This document shows positions 8,212 to 17,654 of a stretch of 64,000 bases of DNA, in pieces; positions within the stretch are counted from its first letter, which is position 1, and each line of letters starts with the position of its first letter. The DNA comes from Algoriphagus hitonicola. GTDB taxonomy: Bacteria > Bacteroidota > Bacteroidia > Cytophagales > Cyclobacteriaceae. The stretch is from NCBI RefSeq assembly GCF_900113375.1, contig NZ_FOPC01000009.1, positions 62,001 through 126,000 of the forward strand, written 5' to 3'. A program made the translations under genes and the position numbers. Below the pieces are notes generated by a model. The model worked only from the letters and a program-made list of their open reading frames with translations. It did not search any database and was not told the DNA's origin.

Positions 8212-9978
8212 ATGAAGTTCTTAGGAAATGTTTTGGCCGTAATTGTAGGTCTATTCGTGTTCAGTATTTTGAGTTTTTTACTCTTTTTTGGGGTAATTGG
8301 AATCATTGCAGCATCATCAGATGAGGAAGTGTCCCTCGAAAAAAACACTGTTCTCCACCTCAATCTCAACGGTCGTACTTTAGTGGAGCGGACCTCGGAG
8401 GATGATTTTGATTTGGCTGGTTTTGGCAATCCCTTTGGTCAGGATATGTCGGCTGGATTAATTAACCTTAAAAAAGCCATCGAGGAAGCCAAAACCAATG
8501 AAAACATCAAGGGAATCTACCTGAATACGGGGATGATTTTCGCGGGACAGGCCAATCTGCTTGAGCTCAGAGAGGCTTTGGAGGATTTCAAAACTTCGGG
8601 AAAATTCATCATTGCCTATGACGAAATTTATTCCGAAGGAGGATACTATTTAGCTTCTGTAGCAGATGAAATTTACCTCAACCCATTGGGTGGCATCGAT
8701 TTTAACGGGCTTTCATCAGAGGGTATTTTCCTGAAAGGATTTTTCGAAAAAGTAGGCATCAAACCTGAAGTCTTTCGCGTGGGGGAATTCAAAAGTGCGG
8801 TAGAGCCATTTATTTTGGATAAAATGAGCCCTGAAAATCGACTTCAAACTCAGTATTTCCTCGATGACATCAATCAGCAAATGCTTACCGCTGTTAGTGA
8901 CTCTAGAGGTGTTTCTTTGGACAGCACGCTGATCATCAATAATCAGATGCTGGTCAGAAGACCAGAAGATGCAGTGAGCTTTCATTTGGTGGATGAGCTG
9001 ACCTATGAGGATGAAGTCCATGCCAAACTCCGGGAAAAGTTGGAACTGGATGAAGAAGACGAAATCCCCACCATCAACGCCACAAAACTCGGCTCGCTCG
9101 CGAAGTCTAAAAATATCACCTCCAAAAATAGAATTGCGGTAATCATAGCCGAAGGCGAAATCGTCGGAGGAAATGCGGAAGGAGTCATCAGCTCAGAAAA
9201 ATTTGCTAAAGAAATCCGAGAGGCCAGAAAAGATGAGGATATCAAAGCCATCGTCCTTCGGGTCAATTCTCCCGGTGGTTCTATTTTGGCATCCGAAGTG
9301 ATCTGGAGGGAAATGAAAGAGGCAAAAGCGGCCAAACCTCTGATCGTATCCATGGGCGAAGTTGCCGCCTCAGGTGGCTACTATATTGCTGCTCCAGCTG
9401 ATGTCATCGTAGCCCAACCTAATACCATTACCGGATCCATTGGAATTTTTGGTCTTTGGTTTAATGTACAGGAATTAATCAATGATAAATTAGGCGTGAC
9501 TACCGATGTGGTAGCCACCGGTGAACTTTCAGATTTTATGAATCCATCCCGGCCTTTGACTGAGGTGGAAAGATCCATTATTCAGAGACAAATCGAAGAT
9601 GGATATGACACGTTTATCAGCCGGGTAGCAGAAGGAAGAGGAATGGAAGCAGAAGCAGTAAAGGAAGTTGCTTCAGGTAGAGTTTGGACTGGAAATCAAG
9701 CCATTGAGCGTGGTTTAGTGGATGAATTGGGCGGTTTGGAAAAAGCCATCGAAATAGCAGTAGAAAGAATCGAAGCCGGAGATGACTACCGCGTTATTTA
9801 CTATCCTGAGCAAAGGCCTTGGTTTGAAACGCTGATGAGCGATTTTGGCGATAATGTAAAAATCAAACTCCTTAAAAGTCAGCTGGGAACTGAATATGAA
9901 CTTTTGAAAAAAGTAGAACGTCTGAAAAACTATCAAGGCATCCAGGCTCGAATGCCACAGGAACTTAAAATCAGATAA
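8212..9978 (+). CDS. sppA: Signal peptide peptidase SppA, 67K type
   Basis: Membrane-bound serine protease that degrades cleaved signal peptides. The 588-residue protein starts with one membrane anchor (about residues 5-34), followed by two tandem ClpP-like domains as in E. coli SppA. The general base is Lys194 in GEFKSAVEPF and the nucleophile is Ser387 in VAASGGYYIAAPAD, giving the Ser-Lys dyad split across the two halves. NSPGGSILASE and TGSIGIFG are also conserved. Length is close to the E. coli enzyme. It ends at a bidirectional terminator shared with the convergent flavin reductase gene. Confidence 0.95.
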   Translation: MKFLGNVLAVIVGLFVFSILSFLLFFGVIGIIAASSDEEVSLEKNTVLHLNLNGRTLVERTSEDDFDLAGFGNPFGQDMSAGLINLKKAIEEAKTNENIKGIYLNTGMIFAGQANLLELREALEDFKTSGKFIIAYDEIYSEGGYYLASVADEIYLNPLGGIDFNGLSSEGIFLKGFFEKVGIKPEVFRVGEFKSAVEPFILDKMSPENRLQTQYFLDDINQQMLTAVSDSRGVSLDSTLIINNQMLVRRPEDAVSFHLVDELTYEDEVHAKLREKLELDEEDEIPTINATKLGSLAKSKNITSKNRIAVIIAEGEIVGGNAEGVISSEKFAKEIREARKDEDIKAIVLRVNSPGGSILASEVIWREMKEAKAAKPLIVSMGEVAASGGYYIAAPADVIVAQPNTITGSIGIFGLWFNVQELINDKLGVTTDVVATGELSDFMNPSRPLTEVERSIIQRQIEDGYDTFISRVAEGRGMEAEAVKEVASGRVWTGNQAIERGLVDELGGLEKAIEIAVERIEAGDDYRVIYYPEQRPWFETLMSDFGDNVKIKLLKSQLGTEYELLKKVERLKNYQGIQARMPQELKIR

Positions 9979-9984
9979 GTCAGC

Positions 9985-10020
9985 AAAGGCCTCAGTCATT
10001 TTCTGAGGCCTTTGTTTTTA
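9985..10020. terminator. Bidirectional terminator between sppA and the flavin reductase gene
   Basis: A perfect 10-bp stem AAAGGCCTCA (9985-9994) and TGAGGCCTTT (10004-10013) with a 9-nt loop, followed by GTTTTTA on the plus strand. The convergent gene stops at 10018, so its last codon lies in the tail. Confidence 0.8.
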
Positions 10021-10911
10021 TTGCTCTTGAAGCAAAATCAACCAGGCTTTTTCCACATTTCCTTCATCCAACTCATCCTTGGCCCAAAGATGCAAATGAT
10101 CCAGCCAGCTAGCAGGGTCATGTTGAAAGCGTATCCGCATTTCTTCCAATTGAGGATTAACTCCGAATTTTTTTACCTCCTCCACAGCGGGAAGCTGCTC
10201 CACGTTTCCTAATCGACCCAAATTATTCCCGGTCAAAATCAAACTATTCCGAATGTGGTCAGGGATCTGATCCACTCCTATCCCCATGGTCCGAAGGGGT
10301 TTTGGTATTTCAAAAAGTGAATGACCATTGGTTCGAGAATACCAGTTGCCTCCCAAGCGTGCGACCAGATCAATTTTATTTGGATCAATTACCCCATTTT
10401 GATCCAAAATATCTTCATCAACATGCGCACATTTCACTTCGCAAATCACCAGATTACCCGCTCCCCCGCTTTCCCCCAAGGGTTTCACCTCATTGACTTG
10501 GCATTCAAAAGCGACTTTAGCTTCCAAAATCCTTGGAGGTTTTACCAAGCTGGATTGGACAGTTGTAAGCCCGGCTTTTTCAAATTCATTTATACCTTTT
10601 GGATACTCAGTACTCGCTAATGACATTTGCTCGACCATCCCAAAATGCACGGTATGAATTACCACCTCGGGAACTTCGAGGATATTTTCCAAGGTATGTT
10701 TGGTCGTATTATCACGCACTCTTCTAGAAGGTGAAAAAATCAAAATGGGCGGATTGGTACTAAACAGATTAAAAAAACTAAAAGGACTGAGATTCACGTT
10801 CCCTTCTCGATCAATCGTGCTGGCAAAAGCAATCGGCCTGGGAGCTACACTTCCCTGAAGTAAGGCATGAAACTCAGGTACAGGCAGATCATTGGGGTAA
10901 ATGGTTTTCAT
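10018..10911 (-). CDS. Flavin reductase-like FMN-binding protein
   Basis: A 297-residue cytoplasmic protein. Residues about 15-205 form a flavin reductase-like (split-barrel FMN-binding) domain: APRPIAFASTIDREGNVNLSPFSFFNLF, then SPSRRVRDNTTKHTLENI, LASTEYPKGINEFEKAGLT and ARLGGNWYSR. These are typical of the DIM6/NTAB class that reduces FMN with NAD(P)H or serves oxygenases. The remaining 90 residues are a less conserved helical extension ending LLQEQ. No partner oxygenase is adjacent, so the substrate cannot be assigned. Confidence 0.8.
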   Translation of the reverse strand: MKTIYPNDLPVPEFHALLQGSVAPRPIAFASTIDREGNVNLSPFSFFNLFSTNPPILIFSPSRRVRDNTTKHTLENILEVPEVVIHTVHFGMVEQMSLASTEYPKGINEFEKAGLTTVQSSLVKPPRILEAKVAFECQVNEVKPLGESGGAGNLVICEVKCAHVDEDILDQNGVIDPNKIDLVARLGGNWYSRTNGHSLFEIPKPLRTMGIGVDQIPDHIRNSLILTGNNLGRLGNVEQLPAVEEVKKFGVNPQLEEMRIRFQHDPASWLDHLHLWAKDELDEGNVEKAWLILLQEQ

Positions 10912-11031
10912 TAAATTACGTTTATATTAAATGTTAAATCCAAATTTGAAGAAATGTAAAAATCGGTTTCTTTTCAGCAAATTAAAGCGCTATTTTAAAA
11001 GATAAACAAACAGAACTTAATTAGTTCTCCG

Positions 11032-11883
11032 ATGAAACCTATAAAAACCCTAAAGTTTACCCTAGCTCTTCTTATTCTTTTACTGGCCTTTGGAAGCTCA
11101 TTTGGCCAGCAAAGCCATCAGTTCGCCACTTTTAATATCCGATTTGACAATGCCGGTGACGAAGGAAATCTTTGGAAGGACCGATCTCCTCATGTCGCTT
11201 CATTGATCCAATTTCATCAAATCGGACTCTTTGGCACCCAAGAAGGACTTCAGCATCAAATCAAAGAACTCAGCGAAACTTTGGATTTTGAATACCTCGG
11301 TGTAGGCCGGGATGACGGTGCAGAAAAAGGGGAATTCACAGCTATCCTTTTCGATCCAAAAAAATACGAACTACTTGATCAAAGTACATTTTGGCTTTCG
11401 CCCACTCCTGAAAAACCCAGCAAAGGTTGGGATGCCGCTCTGAACAGAATCTGTACTTGGGGTAAATTTAAAAATCAGGGCGGAGAATCTTTTTATGTAT
11501 TCAATATTCACTATGATCACATCGGACAGCAAGCCCGAGAAGAAAGTAGTAAACTGGTAATCCAAAAAATCGCCGAAATCAATACGCAAAACCTACCGGT
11601 AATTTTATTGGGAGATTTTAATGTTACACCGGATAATCCTGCATATACCACGATCACCAAGTCAGCCGACTGGCAAGATGCCCGTTTGATATCAGAAATC
11701 CCCGCTTATGGCCCGGAGGGAACATTCACCGGTTTTGATTGGGAGAAAATGCCCGATGGCATCATCGATCATATTTTTGTCCATGGGGATGTTAAAGTCA
11801 TCCGACATGGCATCTTGACCGATAATTACGGTAAAAAATATCCATCAGACCACTTCCCCGTGATGGTGGAGATCGAATTTTAA
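11032..11883 (+). CDS. Exported endonuclease/exonuclease/phosphatase family protein
   Basis: A 283-residue protein with a signal peptide (hydrophobic residues about 9-24, cleavage near SSFGQQ). The EEP fold motifs are all visible: FNIRFDN with Asn35, GTQEG with metal-ligand Glu71, NIHYDHIG, LGDFNVTPDNP and the C-terminal SDHFPVMVEIEF with its catalytic Asp-His. The family covers extracellular nucleases, sphingomyelinases and phosphatases. The export signal and short length fit the secreted metal-dependent hydrolase branch common in Bacteroidota, but the substrate is not determined. Its stop overlaps the vapC stop of the opposite strand by 4 nt. Confidence 0.82.
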   Translation: MKPIKTLKFTLALLILLLAFGSSFGQQSHQFATFNIRFDNAGDEGNLWKDRSPHVASLIQFHQIGLFGTQEGLQHQIKELSETLDFEYLGVGRDDGAEKGEFTAILFDPKKYELLDQSTFWLSPTPEKPSKGWDAALNRICTWGKFKNQGGESFYVFNIHYDHIGQQAREESSKLVIQKIAEINTQNLPVILLGDFNVTPDNPAYTTITKSADWQDARLISEIPAYGPEGTFTGFDWEKMPDGIIDHIFVHGDVKVIRHGILTDNYGKKYPSDHFPVMVEIEF

Positions 11884-12287
11884 TTAAAAGTTTTGTGTAA
11901 AATCAGTGGAAACACAGTTGAAATTTGATCGAAATCACGATCATAATGAAAAACCTCTACAGAAAACGTCAACGCAAAATATGCTATTTGGCAATCCATG
12001 CTTTTCCTTACGGTGAGTCCTTTCTTTCGAAGCAAAATGTAAATCCGGGCAGATTCTAAAGCCAAATCGCGATATGGCAATTCCAACCAAATCAACCCGT
12101 CCAAAAGGTCTTTGACCTGCTCAAATTGTTCTTCATTGGTTAGTCCTTGAAGTATCTCCTGGTAGATTGGTGGGCAAATACAAACTTGATCTTCCTTGAG
12201 AAGCCTTTGAACTTCCTGCACATGAGCTTTATTCTTTCCTCGAAAAAAATCAATCCAAATACTCGTATCGATTAAAACCCTTGTCAT
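11880..12287 (-). CDS. vapC: VapC-type PIN-domain ribonuclease toxin
   Basis: A 135-residue PIN-domain protein. It begins MTRVLIDTSIWIDFF with the first acidic residue Asp7; Glu44 (YQEIL), Asp98 (SMDCQIAYFA) and Asp116 or Asp118 (YDRDFD) complete the acidic Mg-binding set of a functional PIN nuclease. VapC toxins cut tRNA or rRNA. The start codon overlaps the stop of the upstream antitoxin gene by 4 nt, the usual translational coupling. All active-site residues are present, so the toxin looks intact. Confidence 0.88.
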   Translation of the reverse strand: MTRVLIDTSIWIDFFRGKNKAHVQEVQRLLKEDQVCICPPIYQEILQGLTNEEQFEQVKDLLDGLIWLELPYRDLALESARIYILLRKKGLTVRKSMDCQIAYFALTFSVEVFHYDRDFDQISTVFPLILHKTFN

Positions 12288-12484
12288 TTCAATTCTCTCA
12301 TGGAATCCAAATCACCTTCCCAGTTGATTTTTCCGGCAAGGCTGCGTAATTCCTTCCTTTTTAATTGATTCAATAGCTCCTTCAAGGCTTGATTTACAAT
12401 CTCCTTTTTGGTTTTAAGCGTTGATCGCGATTGAATTTCTGCAATCAAATTTTCGTCTATTTCAATATTAGTTCGATTCATCAT
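12284..12484 (-). CDS. vapB: VapB-type antitoxin
   Basis: A small protein of 66 residues (start 12484, or the next ATG at 12481) beginning MMNRTNIEIDENLIAEIQ. The N-terminal strand followed by two helices (TKKEIVNQALKELLNQL) fits a ribbon-helix-helix antitoxin of the VapB/MT0933 class, which binds its own promoter and, through the C-terminal tail (KINWEGDLDSMR), blocks the toxin. It precedes vapC with a 4-nt overlap. The consecutive ATG codons are preferred over a distal in-frame start at 12520. Confidence 0.85.
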   Translation of the reverse strand: MMNRTNIEIDENLIAEIQSRSTLKTKKEIVNQALKELLNQLKRKELRSLAGKINWEGDLDSMRELK

Positions 12485-12562
12485 GAATAAATATACACCA
12501 GAATAAACTATTTTATACACAAAAATTGATAGGAATTAATTTCAATTCTTAAAAGATTTAAT

Positions 12563-13849
12563 TCAATTCATCAAATCCTCAATTTCATCAGCTTCGATGG
12601 GAATATTTCGCATCAGATCAAAATAGCCATCGGATTGAATGACAATATTATTCTCTAGACGAATTCCCAAACCTTCGTCTTGTATGTAAATGCCCGGCTC
12701 TACAGTAAATACCATTCCCGGGGTAATCGGTCCGTGCATAGTCCCCACATCATGCACATCCAATCCCAAATGATGGGAAGTCCCGTGCATAAAATATTTT
12801 TTATATGCCGGCCAGTCAGGATCCTGATTTTTAATATCCGTCTGATCAATGAGTCCCAAACCTACTAATTCGGACTGCATGATAAGTCCTACTTCTCGAT
12901 GGTAGTCTTGGATAGTTGTACCAGGCCTCAGGATGTTCATAGCTTCCTGCTGTACTCTGAGCACTGCATTGTACACGGCTTTTTGCCGATCGGAAAACTT
13001 GCCACTGACCGGGATTGTCCTGGTCATGTCGGCATTGTAATTTCCATATTCTGCCCCCACATCCATCAGCAACAGCTCACCAGGACGACAGGCCTTGTTA
13101 TTTTCGATATAGTGCAGTACACAGGCAGAAGCACCAGAGGCGATGATCGGTTCGTAGGCAAACCCCTTGCTCCTATTTCTGACAAATTCATGAAGATATT
13201 CGGCTTCTATTTCATACTCGGTGACACCTGGCTTGACAAAATTCAAAATTCGACGAAAGCCTTTTTCCGTAATGTCGCAAGCGATCTGCAGCTGATCAAT
13301 TTCCTCTTGTTCTTTGACTCCCCTGAGTTCATGCATGATGGGCGCCGCACGATCATATTCGTGAAGCGGATACCGTTCTTTGCAGCTTTGTATAAAACGC
13401 GCATCTCGGGTTTCAACAATAACTCCAGCACGAAGATGCTCATTTGTGTTGAGATAGATTCGCTTGGACAAAGCCACCACGGTATTAAAAATCTGATCAA
13501 ATGCATTTAACCACTGAATATTTTCAATCCCTGATGCCTGCTTTGCCTCCTCTTTGGTGTATTTATGCCCTTCCCAAATAGCAATGTGTTCGTTGGTTTC
13601 CCGCAAGAACAGAACTTCTCTGAATTTTGGATTGGGACAATCCGGCGCGATTAACAAAATCGTCTCTTCCTGATCAATCCCACAAAGGTAAAAGAGGTCA
13701 TTATTTTGCCTAAATTTCATCGTACCGTCCGCATTGGTTGGCATGATGTCATTGGAATTGAAAACCGCTAGGGAGTTTTCAGCGAGCTTTGAGGCGAGTT
13801 TCTGACGGTTTTTTTGATAAACTGAAGATGGGATTGGCTGATATTTCAT
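12563..13849 (-). CDS. pepP: Xaa-Pro aminopeptidase P (M24B)
   Basis: Removes N-terminal residues that precede proline; cytoplasmic dinuclear metallopeptidase. The 428-residue protein has an N-terminal creatinase-like domain (about 1-170) and a pita-bread catalytic domain. Metal ligands are visible at Asp263 (LLMDVGAEYG), Asp274 (NADMTR), His359 (HGTSHHLGLDVHD), Glu384 (VEPGIYI) and Glu399 (GIRLEN), with the same order and nearly the same spacing as E. coli PepP. The Met at 13849 was chosen because MKYQPIPSSVY is the normal family N-terminus; an upstream extension to 13981 has no conserved sequence. Confidence 0.94.
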   Translation of the reverse strand: MKYQPIPSSVYQKNRQKLASKLAENSLAVFNSNDIMPTNADGTMKFRQNNDLFYLCGIDQEETILLIAPDCPNPKFREVLFLRETNEHIAIWEGHKYTKEEAKQASGIENIQWLNAFDQIFNTVVALSKRIYLNTNEHLRAGVIVETRDARFIQSCKERYPLHEYDRAAPIMHELRGVKEQEEIDQLQIACDITEKGFRRILNFVKPGVTEYEIEAEYLHEFVRNRSKGFAYEPIIASGASACVLHYIENNKACRPGELLLMDVGAEYGNYNADMTRTIPVSGKFSDRQKAVYNAVLRVQQEAMNILRPGTTIQDYHREVGLIMQSELVGLGLIDQTDIKNQDPDWPAYKKYFMHGTSHHLGLDVHDVGTMHGPITPGMVFTVEPGIYIQDEGLGIRLENNIVIQSDGYFDLMRNIPIEADEIEDLMN

Positions 13850-14124
13850 AAATAAATATATTATGTCAAATGCTGAGAATTTTCTTAACGGAGTAAATGG
13901 ATTCGAAATTAAAAGAAAAGGAGCAGTGGTGAGAATTTTCAGGGAATTTATTCTCATCAAATTGTATTGTTTTAAAGCCAATTGTCTTACTTTTTATCAG
14001 CAAAACTAAATCAACTCAGTCGCTGTTAAAAAGGCTTACATCCTCGAATTTTAGATTAAAATAAAATAGATTCAGATGAACCCTTTGCCCAAAAAGGGAT
14101 CCATTTTGGATTTTAATTGCATAT

Positions 14125-15351
14125 ATGATTCAAATCAAAGAGCTGTCAAACGGTATCCGTATCGTACACCAAGAAGTCGCCCACACCCGACTGGTGCATT
14201 GTGGATTTATTCTCAATATTGGAAGCAGAGATGAATCCAAGGAGCAGGAAGGCTTGGCGCATTTCTGGGAGCACATGGCATTCAAAGGAACCAAGCGAAG
14301 GAAAACCTTCCACATCATTAATCGTCTGGAATCGCTCGGCGGTGAACTTAACGCCTACACCACCAAGGAAAAAATATGTTTCTACGCTTCGGTGCTGAAG
14401 GAGCATTATACCAAAGCCGCGGACTTGCTTTTTGACATCACTTTTAACTCGACCTTTCCACTCAAAGAAATCGAAAAAGAGCGGCAGGTAATTCTTGAGG
14501 AAATGGCCATGTACCGGGATTCTCCGGATGATTCGATTCAGGATGAATTGGACGAATTGGTCTTTGAAAACCACGCTTTGGGAAGGAATATTTTGGGAAA
14601 TGAAGAAACTGTCCGAGGATTTTCCCAGCAGGATTTCTTCGAGTTTATTTCCAGTAGATTGGATACGAGTCAGGTGGTTTTTTCCATTATTGGAAATATT
14701 TCCTTCACCAAAGCCTTGCGTGCAATCGAAGGACCGCTTAGTCAAATCCCATCCAAAAGGACTTTGTACGCTAGAAGTGAATTCAAACATTTTCAGCCAA
14801 AATCAAAAACCATCAATCGGGAAATTTCCCAAGCGCTAGCAGCGATGGGAAGGCCCGCCTTTTCGCAGTTTCACCCAAAACGCTACAAACTCTTCTTGCT
14901 AAATAATATCCTCGGTGGACCATCGATGAATAGTCGGTTAAATCTCGCGCTCCGCGAAAAATACGGCTATGTTTACAGCATCGAATCTACTTATCAGCCA
15001 TTTTCGGATACTGGTTTCTTTGGGATATTTTTTGGAACTGAGGAAAAAACCCTATCAAAATCCAAGCAAATCGTACAGCGAGAATTGCAAAAACTTCGCA
15101 TCAAAAAACTAGGAACTATGCAGCTCCACATGGCCAAGGAACAGGCTATTGGTCAAATGGCTATGGCAGAGGAAAACTATGCCGCATTGATGCTGGTCTT
15201 TGGAAAAAGTCTGATCGATCATGGGAAAATAGATCCTTTGGAGCGTATTTTTGAGCAAATCAGAAAAACCACGGCCGAAGAACTTTTGGAGATTTCCAAT
15301 GAGATCTTTGACCCTGAGCAGTTGAGCTATTTGACCTACACCCCTAATTAA
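14125..15351 (+). CDS. M16 family zinc peptidase (processing-peptidase-like)
   Basis: A 408-residue single-chain member of the insulinase/mitochondrial processing peptidase family. The inverted zinc motif is HFWEH (His46, Glu49, His50) and the distal ligand is in LEEMAMYRD (Glu126), matching the HxxEH-x76-E pattern. The C-terminal half is the inactive M16_C domain and ends with NILGGPSMNSRLNLALREKYGYVYS, the usual substrate-clamp motif. No signal peptide is seen, so it acts in the cytoplasm, like the YmxG/PqqL-like peptidases. An O-methyltransferase gene starts 2 nt after its stop, so the two form an operon. Confidence 0.9.
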   Translation: MIQIKELSNGIRIVHQEVAHTRLVHCGFILNIGSRDESKEQEGLAHFWEHMAFKGTKRRKTFHIINRLESLGGELNAYTTKEKICFYASVLKEHYTKAADLLFDITFNSTFPLKEIEKERQVILEEMAMYRDSPDDSIQDELDELVFENHALGRNILGNEETVRGFSQQDFFEFISSRLDTSQVVFSIIGNISFTKALRAIEGPLSQIPSKRTLYARSEFKHFQPKSKTINREISQALAAMGRPAFSQFHPKRYKLFLLNNILGGPSMNSRLNLALREKYGYVYSIESTYQPFSDTGFFGIFFGTEEKTLSKSKQIVQRELQKLRIKKLGTMQLHMAKEQAIGQMAMAEENYAALMLVFGKSLIDHGKIDPLERIFEQIRKTTAEELLEISNEIFDPEQLSYLTYTPN

Positions 15352-15353
15352 TC

Positions 15354-15998
15354 ATGGAATTTATTGATCCCGAACTACTCTCCTATTGTGAAGCACATAC
15401 CAGTGAGGAAGATACGCTGTTAAAAAAGATAGTTCGTGAAACCCAGGCTAAAGTATTGATGCCAAGGATGCTTTCTGGGCATCTTCAGGGGAAATTTCTT
15501 GAACTTCTCGTGAAAATGCATCGACCTCAAACCATTCTTGAAATCGGTACTTACACCGGATATTCTGCCGTCTGCATGGCTCGTGGTTTAGGGAAAAATG
15601 GGAAATTGATCACGTTGGACAAAAATGATGAACTGGAGCATATGGTCAGGGGATTTTTCAAGGAAAGCGGACTAGCCAAACAAATCGATTATAGACTGGG
15701 AAATGCACTCGATCTTATCCCGCTGCTAGAGGGCGATTTTGACTTTGCGTTTATCGACGCGGACAAAAAAAACAATGCTGCATATTATGATCTGATTTTA
15801 GACCGAATACCTTCAGGCGGTCTTATTTTGGTAGATAATGTCCTTTGGTCAGGTAAGATTTTGATAGATAAAGAACAAAAAATCGATAAGGATACTGTAG
15901 CTATTTTGGAATTCAATCGCAAAGTCGCCGAAGACCCACGCGTGGAAACTTGCCTGCTACCCATCCGTGATGGGCTGATGTTGATCAGAAAACGCTGA
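15354..15998 (+). CDS. SAM-dependent O-methyltransferase (COMT/caffeoyl-CoA type)
   Basis: A 214-residue class I methyltransferase. The SAM-binding motif EIGTYTGYSAVCMARGL occupies residues about 62-78, LITLDKN is the acidic loop that binds the ribose, and FAFIDADKKN with VDNVLWSG gives the metal-binding Asp and Asn residues of the caffeoyl-CoA O-methyltransferase-like family (PF01596). Members methylate catechol-type or other hydroxyl groups; the natural substrate is not predictable here. It follows the M16 peptidase by 2 nt, suggesting co-expression rather than a shared pathway. Confidence 0.88.
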   Translation: MEFIDPELLSYCEAHTSEEDTLLKKIVRETQAKVLMPRMLSGHLQGKFLELLVKMHRPQTILEIGTYTGYSAVCMARGLGKNGKLITLDKNDELEHMVRGFFKESGLAKQIDYRLGNALDLIPLLEGDFDFAFIDADKKNNAAYYDLILDRIPSGGLILVDNVLWSGKILIDKEQKIDKDTVAILEFNRKVAEDPRVETCLLPIRDGLMLIRKR

Positions 15999-16039
15999 TT
16001 TGATAAAATTTAGGAATCATTTTTGCGAGTAGGCAAACA

Positions 16040-16047
16040 TAAGTTTG
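16040..16047 (+). promoter_or_regulatory. -7 promoter box for the MltD-like gene
   Basis: TAAGTTTG matches TAnnTTTG and ends 12 nt before the ATG at 16060. The nearest upstream TTTG (16022-16025) is only 14 nt away, shorter than the usual -33 spacing. Confidence 0.35.
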
Positions 16048-16059
16048 TAGCCAAAAAAC

Positions 16060-17637
16060 ATGAGAATTAATACTATCCTGAGTTTTACATTTTTTGTATT
16101 CATTTCTGTATCAAGTTTTGCACAAGGTCCTATCCCTCAGGTACCAGCGGAATTGGAATTTGCAGATATGATTATCCGCATCAATCCACAAGCGCGTCGA
16201 GAAATTCAGCTAGATGTAGATGCACTCTACCGAAACCCTGCCTATTTCAAGGTAAAACTCGATCGAGTCAACCTTTACATGCCCTACGTCGAACGAGAAC
16301 TTAGAGCGGTGGGAGTACCGGAAGATTTGAAATACTTGGTAATCCAAGAAAGCGGATTGATTCCAGACGCTGTCTCTACTTCAAATGCAGTAGGTTTTTG
16401 GCAATTTAAGCAAGGGACGGCAGAAGAGGTTTTCCTTCGGGTCGATGGACAAATCGATGAGCGGAAAAATATCGCCACTTCCAGCCGAGGAGCAGGATTA
16501 TATTTAAAAAAACACAATAATTCATTTGACAACTGGGTATGTGCCTTGGTGTCATATCAAATGGGTTTGGGAGGAGCAAAATCCTATTTTGGCAATCGCT
16601 ACAATGGCCAACGGGTCATGGACATTGACCGAAATAGTCATTGGTATTTCAAGAAGTTTCTAGCGCATAAAATCGCCTTTGAAAATCAGGTCGGCATCTT
16701 GACTTCATCCAGTCAGCGACTGGTCGAAACCAAAATTCAGGGACCGACCAACTTGTCCACCTTGGCAAAAAAATATCAAGTGAGCGAGGAGCATCTCAAA
16801 GAAATGAATAAATGGACCTCAAATGGGCGTATTCCATCGGGCACCTTTTCCCTTTTTTACATAGAAGAAGTAAATCCGGACTATCAGCCCGCGGTCATCA
16901 AAACCGAACCGGAATCAAAGCCCGCACCCACCAAGCCTACAAATTCGACCGAGACAAAAACAAGCTCAGCTTTTCCAAAAATTGCTGGAAATACCAATAA
17001 GGCTACTCAACCCAATCAAATTACTATCAATAATCTAGATGGAGTTCAAGCGGCTAAAACCACCTCTTTGGAGCAATTTGCTGATCAGGTAGGAATCAAG
17101 GAGCGGAAATTACGTCGCCTGAATGACCTCGACCCCAATGAGCGGGTCGAAGCTGGCAACTATTATTACACACAGAAAAAGAAACCTCGGGCAGTGGTGG
17201 AAACTCACGTCGTACAGCCTGGAGAGACATTATGGAGCATTTCCCAAAAATACGGTATCAAACTTTCTTCTCTGAAAGCCAAAAACAGAATTCGAAAAGA
17301 TCGGGATCTCAAAGCAGGCATGGTATTGAACCTTCAGGAGCATCGTAAAAGAGGGAAAGATATTCAGATCGTACCTGTCAATCAAAATAGAAGTGTAGCC
17401 CAGAATCCGAGATCTGTCCCTGCCTCTACCCAGGCATCTAAAACTACCAATAGCGTAAAACAAACTCCACCAACTTCGGCAGCTAATCAACTCATTCACA
17501 CCGTTTCTCCCGGAGAAACGCTCTATTCAATCAGCCGAAAATATGGTGTGAGCGTAGATCAAATCAAAAACTGGAACCAAATCGGAAGCCAAAATATCAT
17601 CAGCGTTGGCCAGAAATTAACTATCTTCAAGCCCTGA
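16060..17637 (+). CDS. MltD-like membrane-associated lytic murein transglycosylase with LysM repeats
   Basis: An exported 525-residue protein that cleaves peptidoglycan glycan strands. A signal peptide (residues about 5-21, ending SSFAQ) is followed by a lysozyme-like transglycosylase domain (about 75-215). The catalytic Glu97 is in VIQESGLIPDAVS, followed by the family motif AVGFWQFKQGTA and later VSYQMG. A degenerate LysM-like segment near residue 229 and two clear LysM modules (about 381-425 and 478-525, both starting PGETLxSIS) bind the wall. Pro/Thr-rich linkers separate them. The order SLT then LysM matches MltD. A DUF3078 gene follows 17 nt downstream. Confidence 0.9.
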   Translation: MRINTILSFTFFVFISVSSFAQGPIPQVPAELEFADMIIRINPQARREIQLDVDALYRNPAYFKVKLDRVNLYMPYVERELRAVGVPEDLKYLVIQESGLIPDAVSTSNAVGFWQFKQGTAEEVFLRVDGQIDERKNIATSSRGAGLYLKKHNNSFDNWVCALVSYQMGLGGAKSYFGNRYNGQRVMDIDRNSHWYFKKFLAHKIAFENQVGILTSSSQRLVETKIQGPTNLSTLAKKYQVSEEHLKEMNKWTSNGRIPSGTFSLFYIEEVNPDYQPAVIKTEPESKPAPTKPTNSTETKTSSAFPKIAGNTNKATQPNQITINNLDGVQAAKTTSLEQFADQVGIKERKLRRLNDLDPNERVEAGNYYYTQKKKPRAVVETHVVQPGETLWSISQKYGIKLSSLKAKNRIRKDRDLKAGMVLNLQEHRKRGKDIQIVPVNQNRSVAQNPRSVPASTQASKTTNSVKQTPPTSAANQLIHTVSPGETLYSISRKYGVSVDQIKNWNQIGSQNIISVGQKLTIFKP

Positions 17638-17654
17638 TTCCACACTTCTTTTCT

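Noticed and set aside
12899..13510. 203-codon plus-strand ORF inside pepP
   Set aside because: It lies antisense to a well-supported peptidase and shows no protein-like pattern.
14146..14790. 214-codon minus-strand ORF inside the M16 peptidase gene
   Set aside because: Shadow of the peptidase reading frame; the zinc motif and catalytic residues are on the plus strand.
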